64,000 bases of DNA from Variovorax sp. 770b2. GTDB taxonomy: Bacteria; Pseudomonadota; Gammaproteobacteria; Burkholderiales; Burkholderiaceae_C. The stretch covers positions 255,594-319,593 of the forward strand of contig NZ_FOXJ01000005.1 in the NCBI RefSeq assembly GCF_900115685.1, given 5' to 3'. Both the position numbers and the translations under genes were made by a program. The notes under the pieces were generated by a model that saw only the letters and a list, made by a program, of their open reading frames with translations, was not told the DNA's origin and made no database searches. Below, piece by piece: positions 32,929 through 42,324 of the stretch. The stretch's first letter is position 1; each line of letters starts with the position of its first letter.

Positions 32929-34835
32929 CGTGCGTCTTCCAGCAGTTCGTCGTCGGCGCCGCCGAGGTAGGCCTCCAGCACGCGCGGGTTGGCCTGCACT
33001 TCGGCGGGCGTGCCGGTGGCGATGACGGTGCCGAACTCCAGCACCGTGATGCGGTCGGCCAGGTTCATCACGAATTCCATGTCGTGTTCCACCACCAGGA
33101 TGCCCAGGCCCTCGGCGCGCAGCTGGCTCAGCAGCACGGAGAGGGCGCGCTTTTCCAGGTGGCGCAGGCCCGCGGCGGGCTCGTCGAGCAGCAGCACCGA
33201 GGGCTGGCCGGCCAGGGCGCGCGCGATTTCCACGACGCGCTGCTGGCCGAGCGAGAGCGACGCGGCCGGCGTGTCGGCGTGCGCGCCGAGGCCGCAGCGT
33301 TCGATCTGCCGGCGGGCCTCGGCCATCAGCGCGGCTTCTTCGGCGCGGTCCCATCGCAGCATCGCGGCGAGCCAGCCGCGCTTCGCACGCAGGTGGGCGC
33401 CGAGCGCGACGTTCTCGACCACGCTGCGCTGGCCGAGCAGGCGCACGTGCTGGAAGGTGCGGCCCAGGCCCAGGGCGGCGAAGGCGCGCGAAGGCCGGGT
33501 CGCCATCGATTGGCCGCAGAGCCGCACCTCGCCCGAGGTCGGATCGTCCACGCCCGAGATCATGTTGAAGAAGGTGCTCTTGCCGGCGCCGTTCGGGCCG
33601 ATCAGCGCGTGGATCTCGCCGGCCTTCAACGTCATCGAGATCGCGTTGTTGGCGACGAGGCCGCCGAAACGCTTGCTCACGTCGCTGGCTTCGAGCAGCA
33701 GCTCGCCCGATGCGGGCAGCGCGCGCTGCGCGAGCTGCACCGTGGAGGGGTGCACCGCGGCAGGCGCAACCTTGCGCGTGTCGTCGCGCACCCAGCGGCT
33801 CGCCAGCCGTGCCAGCGTGGGCCAGAGGCCGTCCGCAAAGCGCTGCAGCACGAAGAGCATGAGCAAACCGAACACGATCACTTCGAAGTTGCCGCTGGTG
33901 CCCAGCAGCGCGGGCAGCACGTCCTGCAGCTTCTCTTTCAGCAGCGTGATGAGCGCCGCGCCGAGCACCGCGCCCCACAGGTGCCCCGCACCGCCGACCA
34001 CCGCCATGAACAGGAGCTCGATGCCGATGTTCAGGTTGAAGGGCGTCGGGTTCACGAAGCGCTGCAGGTGCGCATAGAGCCAGCCCGACACCGCCGCGAG
34101 CAGCGCGGCCAGCACGAAGAGCTTGATGCGGTGGCGCGCCGTATCGACGCCCATCGACTCGGCCATGAGACGCCCGCCCTTGAGCGCGCGGATGGCGCGG
34201 CCTTCGCGCGAGTCGAGCAGGTTGTGCATGGCCCACAGCGCGAGCAGCAGCACGGCCCAGATCACCACGCCCAGCGCACGCGGCGTGGCGAGCGAAAAGC
34301 CCGCGACCACCAGCGGCGGCACGCCGGTGATGCCGGTCTGCCCGCCCAGGAACTCCATGTTGCCGAACAGGTAGTAAAGGCCAAGGCCCCAGGCGATGGT
34401 GCACAGCGGCAGGTAGTGGCCCTGCAGCTTGAGCGTGACCGCGCCCAGCGCCCAGGCGAGCGCGAAGGTGAAGACCAGGCCCAGCGCGAGGCCGGCCCAT
34501 GGCAGCAGCGCGGGGCTCACCGCGTTGCCCATCCACGCAGCGGCGGTGGGCGAGGTGCAGATCCACGCGGTGGCATACGCACCCATGCCGACGAACGCGG
34601 CCTGGCCGAAGGAGGTCATGCCGCCCACGCCGGTGAGCATCACGAGGCCCGCCGCGACCAGCGCATAGAGCCCGATGTTGCTCAGCACGGACACTGTGAA
34701 CTCGGGCAGGAAGCCCCAGGCCAGCGCGAGCGCGACGACGAAGACCAGCGTGAGCTGGCGCGGCGTGACCAGCGGCTTGCCGGCGGGCGGCGCGTTCACT
34801 GCAACGGGAGCGGCGGAATTCGGAGACGGGTTCAT
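32925..34835 (-). CDS. Fused LivM permease - LivG ATPase of a HAAT-family transporter
   Basis: One 636-residue polypeptide carries a LivM-type permease (about residues 25-340, roughly ten helices) and a LivG-type ATPase (about 380-636) joined by a linker of about 40 residues. The ATPase has Walker A GPNGAGKS at 413-420, TFQHVRLLGQRSVVENVALG, signature LSLGQQRVVEIARAL and Walker B LLLDEPAAGL. No stop or frameshift interrupts the join, so the fusion is real in this sequence. ATG 34835 overlaps the end of the LivH gene. Confidence 0.92.
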   Translation of the reverse strand: MNPSPNSAAPVAVNAPPAGKPLVTPRQLTLVFVVALALAWGFLPEFTVSVLSNIGLYALVAAGLVMLTGVGGMTSFGQAAFVGMGAYATAWICTSPTAAAWMGNAVSPALLPWAGLALGLVFTFALAWALGAVTLKLQGHYLPLCTIAWGLGLYYLFGNMEFLGGQTGITGVPPLVVAGFSLATPRALGVVIWAVLLLALWAMHNLLDSREGRAIRALKGGRLMAESMGVDTARHRIKLFVLAALLAAVSGWLYAHLQRFVNPTPFNLNIGIELLFMAVVGGAGHLWGAVLGAALITLLKEKLQDVLPALLGTSGNFEVIVFGLLMLFVLQRFADGLWPTLARLASRWVRDDTRKVAPAAVHPSTVQLAQRALPASGELLLEASDVSKRFGGLVANNAISMTLKAGEIHALIGPNGAGKSTFFNMISGVDDPTSGEVRLCGQSMATRPSRAFAALGLGRTFQHVRLLGQRSVVENVALGAHLRAKRGWLAAMLRWDRAEEAALMAEARRQIERCGLGAHADTPAASLSLGQQRVVEIARALAGQPSVLLLDEPAAGLRHLEKRALSVLLSQLRAEGLGILVVEHDMEFVMNLADRITVLEFGTVIATGTPAEVQANPRVLEAYLGGADDELLEDAR

Positions 34836-35860
34836 TCCTCGTCCTCCACATGATGGCTGCGGAGCGACCGCCACCACAGCACGGGAATGATCAGGGTGAA
34901 GACCAGCACTTCCTTGAACGGGCTGGCCCAGAAAGAGGCGAAGGCTTCGAGCTGCCCGACCAGCAGCGCGCCCACGAGCGCCAGCGGATAGCTCGCCAGG
35001 CCGCCGACGATGGCCGCGACGAAGCCCTTCAGGCCGATCAGGAAGCCGGTGTCGTAGTAGACGGTGGTGATCGGTGCGATGAGCAGGCCCGACACCGCGC
35101 CGATGAGCGCCGCGAGCGCGAAGCTCAGGTCGCCCGAGAGTTCGGTGGGAATGCCCGAGAGCCGTGCCCCGACACGGTTGATGGCGGTGGCGCGCAGCGC
35201 CTTGCCGACCATCGAGCGTCCGAAGAACAGGAACATCGCGATCACCAGCAGCAGCGTGACGCCGACGACGACCAGCGATTGCCCGCTGACCGCGATGCCG
35301 CCGATGTCGAAGCGCGCGTCCGAGAAGGCCGTGGTGCGCGAGCCTTCGGCGCCGAAGAACAGCAGGCCCAGGCCGACGAGCACGCCATGCAGCGCGACCG
35401 AGACGATCAGCAGCATCAGCACGTTGGCATCCGCCAGCGGCCGGTAGGCCAGGCGATAGAGCAGCGGGCCGAGCGGCATGATGAGCAGGAGTGTGGTGAG
35501 CGTCTGACCCGCCATCGAGGTCGGCTTGAGCAGCAGCACCAGCGCGGCAGCGGCCAGCGGCAGCACCACGCACCATGCGAGCGCCGAGGCCCAGTCGACC
35601 ACCGCGCCGCGCTTCCAGCGCCAGAGTTCGACCACCAGCACCATCACAGCGAGCGCGAGCAGCAGCCACAGCGTGGCCGGCACGCGGCCGGCCTGCAGCA
35701 TCGCCATCGAGAGCGCCCCGAAGGCGACGAATTCGCCCTGGGGAATGAAGATGACGCGGGTGACCGAGAACACCAGCACGAGGGCGAGCGCCATCAATCC
35801 ATAGACGGCACCGTTGACGATGCCGTCCTGCCCCAACAACAGGGCGATCTGCAAATCCAT
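34832..35860 (-). CDS. HAAT-family ABC transporter permease, LivH-like
   Basis: A 342-residue LivH-type permease beginning LLGQDGIVNGAVYGLMALALVLVFSVTRVI, which is the usual start of the family, with about eight to ten helices and the coupling segment KALRATAINRVGARLSGI. A long central part (about 55-115) carries extra hydrophobic segments compared with a minimal LivH. It lies about 200 bases after the binding-protein gene, the gap being occupied by the hairpin repeat. Confidence 0.9.
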   Translation of the reverse strand: MDLQIALLLGQDGIVNGAVYGLMALALVLVFSVTRVIFIPQGEFVAFGALSMAMLQAGRVPATLWLLLALAVMVLVVELWRWKRGAVVDWASALAWCVVLPLAAAALVLLLKPTSMAGQTLTTLLLIMPLGPLLYRLAYRPLADANVLMLLIVSVALHGVLVGLGLLFFGAEGSRTTAFSDARFDIGGIAVSGQSLVVVGVTLLLVIAMFLFFGRSMVGKALRATAINRVGARLSGIPTELSGDLSFALAALIGAVSGLLIAPITTVYYDTGFLIGLKGFVAAIVGGLASYPLALVGALLVGQLEAFASFWASPFKEVLVFTLIIPVLWWRSLRSHHVEDEE

Positions 35861-35931
35861 AAAAGAACCTTTGGGCTCGGCCCGTGTATCGAATCAGTGT
35901 CTGCCGCACATGCCGGCCACAGCGCTGCATT

Positions 35932-36045
35932 GCGCCTTCCCCCTCTGGGGAAGGTTGGGATGGGGGCCGCCGCCGCCTTCACGGCTGCGCGGAGGTCGAT
36001 GCAGTCATGCCCCCGCCCCGGCCCTCCCCGGAGGGGGAGAGAGCA
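35932..36045. repeat. Interspersed hairpin repeat, copy 2 (REP/BIME-like)
   Basis: Reverse-oriented relative of 5167-5283. Arms: CCTTCCCC-ctct-GGGGAAGG (35935-35954) and CCCTCCCC near 36022-36029 pairing with the following G/A run to 36039. The core between them differs from copy 1. It lies just past the binding-protein stop, within the transporter gene set. It may stabilise the upstream mRNA or reduce read-through so that the binding protein is made in excess. Confidence 0.75.
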
Positions 36046-36058
36046 AGGCAGGAATCCT

Positions 36059-37204
36059 TCAGGGCTGGTATTTCCAGGCGCCGTTTTCGATCTTGACCAT
36101 CACGCGGGCGCGTTGGTCCAGGCCCAGGTGGTCCTTCTCGGTCATGCTGAACACGCCATGCGCGCCCGACACTTCCTTGACCTGCTCCAGCGCATCGCGC
36201 AGCGCCGCACGGAATTCCGGCGTGCCCGGCTGTGCCTTCTTCAGCGCGACCGGAACGGCCGACGTCATCAGGAGACCCGCATCCCACGCGTGCGCACCGA
36301 AGGTCGACACGGTGCCCTTGCCATTGGCCGCTTCATAAGCCGACACGTAAGCCAGCGCAGACTTCTTCACCGGGTTGCTGGCAGGCAACTGGTCGGCCAC
36401 GAGCACGGGGCCCGCGGGCAGGAAGGTGCCTTCCACGTCCTTGCCGCCGACGCGCAGGAAGTCGGCGTTCGCCACGCCGTGCGTCTGGTACATCTTGCCG
36501 GTGTAGCCGCGCTCCTTGAGCGTCTTTTGCGGCAGCGCGGCCGGCGTGCCCGAGCCCCCGACCAGCACGGCGTCGGCCTTGGAGGCCATGATCTTGAGCG
36601 CCTGGCCGGTCACCGAGGTGTCGCTGCGCGAGAAGCGCTCGTTGGCGACCACGGTGATCTTCTTGAGCGCCGCGGCCTTGGCGAATTCTTCCGACCAGCC
36701 TTCGCCGTAGGCGTCGGAGAAGCCGATGTAGGCGACCGTCTTCACGCCGTTGGCGGCCATGTGCTCGGCGATGGCCAGCGACATCATGATGTCGTTCTGC
36801 GGCGTCTTGAAGACCCACTTCTTCTTGGCGTCCATCGGCTCGATGATGCGGGCCGAGGCGGCGATGGAGATCATCGGCGTCTTGGCTTCGCTCACCACGT
36901 CGATCATGGCCAGCGAGTTGGGCGTGGTGGTGGAGCCCAGCACGATGTCGACCTTGTTCTCGGCGATCAGCTTGCGGGTGTTGGCCACGGCGGCGGTGGT
37001 GTCGGAGGCATCGTCCAGCACGATGTAGTTGATCTTCTGGCCGCCGATGGTCTTGGGCATCAGCGCGATGGTGTTCTTCTCTGGAATGCCGAGCGAGGCG
37101 GCCGGGCCGGTGGCCGACACCGTCACGCCGACGGTGACGTCGGCCCACGCCGCGGCGGCGGTGGCGCACAGCGCTGCGATCAGAAGAGGCTGGAAGAATT
37201 TCAT
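36059..37204 (-). CDS. HAAT-family ABC transporter substrate-binding protein, LivK-like
   Basis: A 381-residue periplasmic receptor with signal peptide MKFFQPLLIAALCATAAAAWA (cut near residue 21) and the Peripla_BP_6 fold (VGVTVSATGPAASLGIPEKN, IVLDDASDTTAAVANTRKLI). It lies 43 bases downstream of paaE on the same strand, and such receptors in aromatic degradation operons often bind aromatic acids. GGAGA precedes ATG 37204. Confidence 0.9.
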   Translation of the reverse strand: MKFFQPLLIAALCATAAAAWADVTVGVTVSATGPAASLGIPEKNTIALMPKTIGGQKINYIVLDDASDTTAAVANTRKLIAENKVDIVLGSTTTPNSLAMIDVVSEAKTPMISIAASARIIEPMDAKKKWVFKTPQNDIMMSLAIAEHMAANGVKTVAYIGFSDAYGEGWSEEFAKAAALKKITVVANERFSRSDTSVTGQALKIMASKADAVLVGGSGTPAALPQKTLKERGYTGKMYQTHGVANADFLRVGGKDVEGTFLPAGPVLVADQLPASNPVKKSALAYVSAYEAANGKGTVSTFGAHAWDAGLLMTSAVPVALKKAQPGTPEFRAALRDALEQVKEVSGAHGVFSMTEKDHLGLDQRARVMVKIENGAWKYQP

Positions 37205-37247
37205 TTGGGCTTGTCTCCGGGTTGAAAAATCGTTGAGGCCTGAAGTA

Positions 37248-38333
37248 TCAACGCTCGTCGAAGGACAAGGTGACACGTTCGGTGAGGGGGTGCGCCTGGC
37301 AGGTCAGCACGAATCCTGCGGCCACTTCATTCTTGTCGAGCGCGAAGTTGCGTTCCATGCGGACTTCCCCGTCCACGCACTTGGCGCGGCAGGTGCCGCA
37401 CACGCCGGAGGTGCAGGAGAACGGCACTTCCAGGCCCGCGGCCGAGGCCGCGTCGAGGATGCTGGGCTGGCCTTCGGTGAAGGTGATCTCGCGCTGCAAG
37501 CCGTCGCGCACGATGGTGATGCGGGCCTGCTTGGCGTCGCCCGGCAGCGGCTCGTGCACCACGGCGCCGACCTGTGTGGCCGAGGGCAGTGCCACGCCGA
37601 AGCGCTCGATGTGGATGCGGTCTTCCGGCACGCCGGCCGCCAGCAGCGCGGCCTCGGCCTCGTCGTTCATCTGGAACGGGCCGCAGACGTACACGTGGTC
37701 GATGCGCCTGGCCGGCACCACCGATGCGAGGAATTCGCCGATCTTCTCGCGGTTCATCACGCCGAAGCCCAGCGGCGAATCGGTGTGCTCGTCGGAGAAC
37801 ACGTGCAGCAGCACGAGGCGCGTCATGTAGCGGTTCTTCAGGTCCTCGAGCTCTTCCTTGAACATCGTGGACTGCAATTGCCGGTTGCCGTAGATCAGCG
37901 TGAAGCGGCTCGCGGGCTCGCGCGCCAGCACCGTCTTCATGATCGAGAGGATCGGCGTGATGCCGCTGCCGCCTGCGATGCCGACGTGGTGTCGGGCCGA
38001 GGCCGGCTCGATCGGCACGAAGAAGCGGCCCTGCGGCGCCATCACCTGCAGCGTGTCGCCCGGCTGCAGGTTCGCGTTGATCCAGTTGGAGAACACGCCG
38101 CCGCGCACCTTGCGCACGCCCACGCGCAGCTCGCCGTCGTCCAGGCCCGCGCAGATCGAATAGGAGCGGCGCAGGTCCTGGCCGTCGATGTCGTGGCGGA
38201 GGGTCAGGTACTGGCCCTGCGTGAAGCCGAAGACTTCCTGCAGGTCGGTGGGCACCTCGAACGAGACGATGACGGCCTCGTGCGTGTCGGGCTCGATGGC
38301 CTTCACGCGCAGGGGGTGGAAAAGGGTGCTCAT
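37248..38333 (-). CDS. paaE: Phenylacetyl-CoA epoxidase reductase subunit PaaE
   Basis: PaaE passes electrons from NADPH to the PaaABC(D) epoxidase. The 361-residue protein has an FAD domain (RSYS at 56-59), an NAD(P) domain (GIAGGSGITPILSIMK, VYVCGPFQMN) and a C-terminal plant-type 2Fe-2S ferredoxin domain with Cys307, Cys312, Cys315 and Cys345. Full length. It follows paaD by 13 bases in the same run. Confidence 0.95.
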   Translation of the reverse strand: MSTLFHPLRVKAIEPDTHEAVIVSFEVPTDLQEVFGFTQGQYLTLRHDIDGQDLRRSYSICAGLDDGELRVGVRKVRGGVFSNWINANLQPGDTLQVMAPQGRFFVPIEPASARHHVGIAGGSGITPILSIMKTVLAREPASRFTLIYGNRQLQSTMFKEELEDLKNRYMTRLVLLHVFSDEHTDSPLGFGVMNREKIGEFLASVVPARRIDHVYVCGPFQMNDEAEAALLAAGVPEDRIHIERFGVALPSATQVGAVVHEPLPGDAKQARITIVRDGLQREITFTEGQPSILDAASAAGLEVPFSCTSGVCGTCRAKCVDGEVRMERNFALDKNEVAAGFVLTCQAHPLTERVTLSFDER

Positions 38334-38346
38334 CGTGGGGAACGTC

Positions 38347-38871
38347 TCAGATTGGCTTGAAGTGTTCGAAGGGTTCGCGGCAGGCCACGCAGCGATACAG
38401 GGCCTTGCAGGCCGTGGAGCCGAAAGCGGAGAGGCGTTCGGTGCGCTCGCTCGCGCAGCGCGGGCAGGCGATGCGTTCGCCGGCGATGCGGCCGAAGAGC
38501 TTGATCGGCATTGCGGTGTGGGCGGCGGCTTCGGGCGTGAGGTGGGCCGGCGGCGCGATGCCGTAGGCCTTGAGCTTCGCGCGGCCTTCGTCGCTGATCC
38601 AGTCGCTGCTCCAGGCGGGCGCGCGGCGCAGCGTGGCGCGTGCGCGGCCGAGGCCCGCCGCTTCGATGGCGGCCAGCACGTCGTGCTCGATGGCTTCGGT
38701 CGCGGGGCAGCCGGAATAGGTCGGCGTGAGCACGATCTCCAGGCCGTCGTCATGCGCGATCACCTCACGCACGATGCCCAGGTCGCACACCGACACAGCG
38801 GGCACCTCGGGGTCGAGCACCGTGTGCAGCACGGTCCACGCCGCATCGACGCGAGAAGCCAGCGCGTTCAT
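38347..38871 (-). CDS. paaD: Phenylacetyl-CoA epoxidase assembly protein PaaD
   Basis: A 174-residue DUF59/MIP18-type protein thought to help maturation of the epoxidase. The N-terminal domain includes TYSGCPATE (Cys55) and the C-terminal zinc ribbon shows CPRC (136-139) and CVAC (161-164). ATG 38871 overlaps the paaC stop (TGATG), so translation is coupled. Gene order paaABCDE is intact. Confidence 0.94.
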   Translation of the reverse strand: MNALASRVDAAWTVLHTVLDPEVPAVSVCDLGIVREVIAHDDGLEIVLTPTYSGCPATEAIEHDVLAAIEAAGLGRARATLRRAPAWSSDWISDEGRAKLKAYGIAPPAHLTPEAAAHTAMPIKLFGRIAGERIACPRCASERTERLSAFGSTACKALYRCVACREPFEHFKPI

Positions 38872-39644
38872 CACCACACGCCTCCGGGGAAGCTGCGCTG
38901 CAGGTGCTGCATCTCGGTGAGGATATAGCCCATGTGCTCGCTGTGCACGCCTTGCTTTCCGGTGCTGCGGAAGGCGGCTTCCTTGGGCATCGCGAGGCCG
39001 GCGGCGTCGAGCACCTGCTGCATCTCGGCGAGCCACGGTTCGCGCAGTTCGCTCCACGCGGGGCCGAGGCCACTCGCGCTGGCTTCTGCATCCACCGCAT
39101 CGCTCTCGAACAGCTCGGGCACGTAGAGCCACAGTTGCTTCAACGCCTTCTCGGTGCGGCGGCGCGATTCATCGGTGCCGTCACCCAGGCGCACGACCCA
39201 GTCGGCCGAGTGCTGCTGGTGGTAGCGCGCTTCCTTCACGGCCTTGCCGGCGATGGCGGCCACTTCGGCATCGCTCGATGCGGCAAGCCGTTGCCACAGC
39301 AGCTTGAGCAGCGTGGCGACCATGGTGTTGCGCAGCACGGCAAAGGCGAAGTCGCCGCGCGGCAGCTCGACCAGCGTGAGGTTGAAGTAGTCGCGCTCGT
39401 TGCGCAGGTAGGCGAGCTGGTCTTCGTCGTGTTCGCGGCCCTCGATGTGACCGGCATGCGTGAGCAGGCCACGCGCCTGGCCGACCAGGTCCAGCGCGAT
39501 GTTGGCCATCGCGATGTCTTCTTCCAGCACGGGCGCATGGCCGCACCATTCGCCCAGGCGCTGCGCGAGCACGAGACACGTGTCGCCGATGCGCAGCAGG
39601 TATTGCACGGCGGGCGTGCGGTTCAGTTCGATCGATGCTTGCAT
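38871..39644 (-). CDS. paaC: Phenylacetyl-CoA epoxidase structural subunit PaaC
   Basis: The non-catalytic ferritin-like partner of PaaA, 257 residues, nearly all helical (LAQRLGEWCGHAPVLEEDIAMANIALDLVGQARGLL). It forms the PaaA-PaaC core of the ring 1,2-epoxidase. It lies 21 bases after paaB and overlaps paaD by one base. Confidence 0.95.
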   Translation of the reverse strand: MQASIELNRTPAVQYLLRIGDTCLVLAQRLGEWCGHAPVLEEDIAMANIALDLVGQARGLLTHAGHIEGREHDEDQLAYLRNERDYFNLTLVELPRGDFAFAVLRNTMVATLLKLLWQRLAASSDAEVAAIAGKAVKEARYHQQHSADWVVRLGDGTDESRRRTEKALKQLWLYVPELFESDAVDAEASASGLGPAWSELREPWLAEMQQVLDAAGLAMPKEAAFRSTGKQGVHSEHMGYILTEMQHLQRSFPGGVW

Positions 39645-39665
39645 GATGTTCCCGTCAATGGCCGC

Positions 39666-39965
39666 TCACATGTGGTCCACGGACTTGGGCAGCGCGTAGA
39701 AGGTCGGATGGCGGTAGACCTTGTCTTCGGCCGGATCGAAGTACATGTCCTTGTCCGCCGGATCGCTCGCCACGATCTGCTCGGAGCGCACCACCCAGAT
39801 GCTGCTGCCTTCCTGGCGGCGCGTGTACACGTCGCGCGCCATCTGGATCGCCATCTTCGAATCGGCTGCGTGAAGGCTGCCGCAGTGCTTGTGGTCCAGG
39901 CCCGCCTTGCTGCGCACGAACACTTCCCACAGGGGCCACTCTTGCTTGGTCGTATCGGCGCTCAT
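39666..39965 (-). CDS. paaB: Phenylacetyl-CoA epoxidase subunit PaaB
   Basis: A 99-residue bridging subunit of the epoxidase. The sequence WPLWEVFVRSKAGLDHKHCGSLHAAD and the tail VYRHPTFYALPKSVDHM are diagnostic. ATG 39965 overlaps the paaA stop by four bases (ATGA). Confidence 0.95.
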   Translation of the reverse strand: MSADTTKQEWPLWEVFVRSKAGLDHKHCGSLHAADSKMAIQMARDVYTRRQEGSSIWVVRSEQIVASDPADKDMYFDPAEDKVYRHPTFYALPKSVDHM

Positions 39966-40969
39966 GCGGCCTCCTTCAATGGTTGTTTGTTGGCATGGGC
40001 CATCGCGGCTTCGCGGACCCATTCGCCGTCGTCCCACGCATCGACGCGGGCCTGCAGGCGCTCGCGGTTGCAGGGGCCGTCGCCGCCCACCACGCGCCAG
40101 AACTCGCTCCAGTCGATGGTGCCGAAGTCGTGCGCCTGGCGTTCTTCGTTCCACTTGAGATCGGGGTCGGGCAGGGTCACGCCGAGGATGGCGGCCTGCT
40201 CGACGGCGGCATCGATGAACTTCTGGCGCAGCTCGTCGTTGCTGAAGCGCTTGATGCCCCAGCGCATCGACTGCGCCGAGTTGGGCGACTGGTCGTCGGG
40301 CGGGCCGAACATCATGATCGAGGGCCACCACCAGCGGTCGACCGCGTCCTGCACCATCGCCTTCTGCGCGTCGGTGCCGTGGGTCATCATCGTGAGCAGC
40401 GCCTCGTAGCCCTGGCGCTGGTGAAAGCTCTCCTCGCGGCAGATGCGGATCATGGCGCGCGCATAGGGCGCATACGAGCAGCGGCAGATCGGCACCTGGT
40501 TCATGATGGCCGCGCCATCGACCAGCCAGCCGATGGTGCCCATGTCGGCCCAGGTGAGCGTCGGGTAGTTGAAGATCGAGCTGTACTTGGCCTTGCCGCT
40601 GTGCAGCGCGTCGAACATCTGGTCGCGCGAGGTGCCCAGCGTTTCTGCGGCCGCATACAGGTAGAGGCCGTGGCCGCCTTCGTCCTGCACCTTGGCCAGC
40701 AGGATGGCCTTGCGCTTCAACGTGGGCGCGCGGCTGATCCAGTTGCCCTCGGGCAGCATGCCGACGATCTCGGAATGCGCGTGCTGGCTGATCTGGCGCA
40801 CCAGCGTCTTGCGGTAGTGCTCGGGCATCCAGTCTTTCGCCTCGATGAAGTCGCCGGCGTCGATGTGGGCGTCGAAGCGTTCTTCGAGCTGCATCTCCTC
40901 GGCGGAGCGCACGGCCTTCTTGCCGTCGCCTGCGTCCTTGCCCATGGTGTCCATGGCCTGGGTGTACAT
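39962..40969 (-). CDS. paaA: Phenylacetyl-CoA epoxidase catalytic subunit PaaA
   Basis: The di-iron catalytic subunit that epoxidises phenylacetyl-CoA. In 335 residues the carboxylate/His ligand motifs are visible: HSEIVG (about 65-70), QDEGGH (95-100) and REESFHQRQ (178-186). AAAGGA lies before ATG 40969. It follows paaK after 34 bases and starts the paaABCDE block. Confidence 0.96.
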   Translation of the reverse strand: MYTQAMDTMGKDAGDGKKAVRSAEEMQLEERFDAHIDAGDFIEAKDWMPEHYRKTLVRQISQHAHSEIVGMLPEGNWISRAPTLKRKAILLAKVQDEGGHGLYLYAAAETLGTSRDQMFDALHSGKAKYSSIFNYPTLTWADMGTIGWLVDGAAIMNQVPICRCSYAPYARAMIRICREESFHQRQGYEALLTMMTHGTDAQKAMVQDAVDRWWWPSIMMFGPPDDQSPNSAQSMRWGIKRFSNDELRQKFIDAAVEQAAILGVTLPDPDLKWNEERQAHDFGTIDWSEFWRVVGGDGPCNRERLQARVDAWDDGEWVREAAMAHANKQPLKEAA

Positions 40970-41003
40970 GTGCGTGTCCTTTCGGTGGGGTGTGGGGGGC
41001 AGC

Positions 41004-42314
41004 TCAGCGCGGGCGCGTGTCGATCACGCGGCGTGCCTTGCCGGTCTGGGTGCGTTCCATCTCGTCGGGCGCGTGGACCACCACGCGCGTGGAAATGCCG
41101 ATGAGCGTCTTCACGCGGTGCTGCACCCATTCGCCGATGGCGGTGCGGTCCGCGGAGGCGGCGTCGGCGGGGTTGAGTTCGCAGTGCACCTCGACCTGGT
41201 CGAGCTTGTCGGCACGGCTCACGTGCACCTGGTAGAGGCCCGAGAGGCTCTTGTGCGCGAGCACGATCTCCTCCACCTGCGTGGGGAAGACGTTGACGCC
41301 GCGGATGATCATCATGTCGTCGCTGCGCCCGACGATCTTGCCCATGCGGCGGAACGCGCGCGAGGTGGGCGGCAGGAGGCGCGTGAGGTCGCGCGTGCGG
41401 TAGCGAACGATCGGCATCGCCTCTTTACTCAGCGAGGTGAAGACCAGTTCGCCTTCTTCGCCATCGGCCTTCAGCTCGCCGGTCTCGGGGTCGATGATCT
41501 CGGGGTAGAAATGGTCTTCCCAGATCACCGGGCCGTCCTTGCTTTCGACGCATTCGCTCGCAACGCCCGGGCCCATCACCTCGGAGAGGCCGTAGATGTC
41601 GACCGCGTCGATGCCGGCCTTGGCCTCGATGTCGCGGCGCATCGCCTCGGTCCACGGCTCGGCGCCGAAGATGCCGATCTTCAGCGAGCTGTCTTTCGCG
41701 TCGAGGCCCTGGCGTTCGAACTGCTCGATGATCACCTGCATGTAGCTGGGCGTGACCATGATGATGTTCGGCTTGAAGTCCTGGATGATCTGCACCTGCT
41801 TCTCGGTCTGGCCGCCCGACATCGGGATGACGGTGCAGCCCGCGCGCTCGGCGCCGTAGTGCGCGCCGAGGCCGCCGGTGAAGAGGCCGTAGCCGTACGA
41901 CACGTGCACCATGTCGCCGGGCCGCCCGCCCGCCGCGCGGATGGAACGGGCGACAAGGTCGGCCCAGGTGTCGATGTCCTTGAGCGTGTAGCCGACCACG
42001 GTCGGCTTGCCGGTGGTGCCCGACGAGGCATGGATGCGCGCAACGTTTTCACGCGGCACCGCGAACATGCCGAAGGGGTAGTTGTCGCGCAGGTCGCTCT
42101 TCACCGTGAACGGGAACTTCGACAGGTCGGCGAGCGACTTCAGATCGTTCGGGTGCACGCCCTTCGCATCGAAGGCACGACGGTAGTGCGGCACGTTGTC
42201 GTAGGCGCGCTGCAGCGTGGCGCGCAGGCGGGTGAGCTGCAGCGCGGTGATCTCGTCGCGGCTCGCGGTTTCGATGGGGTCGAATTCGCCGGGGGCGGGG
42301 TGTCGGGCGGTCAT
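41004..42314 (-). CDS. paaK: Phenylacetate-CoA ligase PaaK
   Basis: PaaK activates phenylacetate to its CoA thioester with ATP. The 436-residue protein has the AMP-binding loop SSGTTGKPT at 97-105, the A-site region YGLSEVMGPGVASECVESKDG, and the C-terminal hinge GRSDDMMIIRGVNVFPTQVE. I use ATG 42314. A TTG at 42359 would add about 15 residues (EETEETEET) encoded by a threefold 9-bp repeat and lacks support. Confidence 0.95.
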   Translation of the reverse strand: MTARHPAPGEFDPIETASRDEITALQLTRLRATLQRAYDNVPHYRRAFDAKGVHPNDLKSLADLSKFPFTVKSDLRDNYPFGMFAVPRENVARIHASSGTTGKPTVVGYTLKDIDTWADLVARSIRAAGGRPGDMVHVSYGYGLFTGGLGAHYGAERAGCTVIPMSGGQTEKQVQIIQDFKPNIIMVTPSYMQVIIEQFERQGLDAKDSSLKIGIFGAEPWTEAMRRDIEAKAGIDAVDIYGLSEVMGPGVASECVESKDGPVIWEDHFYPEIIDPETGELKADGEEGELVFTSLSKEAMPIVRYRTRDLTRLLPPTSRAFRRMGKIVGRSDDMMIIRGVNVFPTQVEEIVLAHKSLSGLYQVHVSRADKLDQVEVHCELNPADAASADRTAIGEWVQHRVKTLIGISTRVVVHAPDEMERTQTGKARRVIDTRPR

Positions 42315-42324
42315 GGTGGGTCTC

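Noticed and set aside
34832..34838. Possible sequencing error fusing the LivM and LivG genes
   Set aside because: The frame is continuous through a sensible linker and both domains are full length, so a true fusion is the simpler reading.
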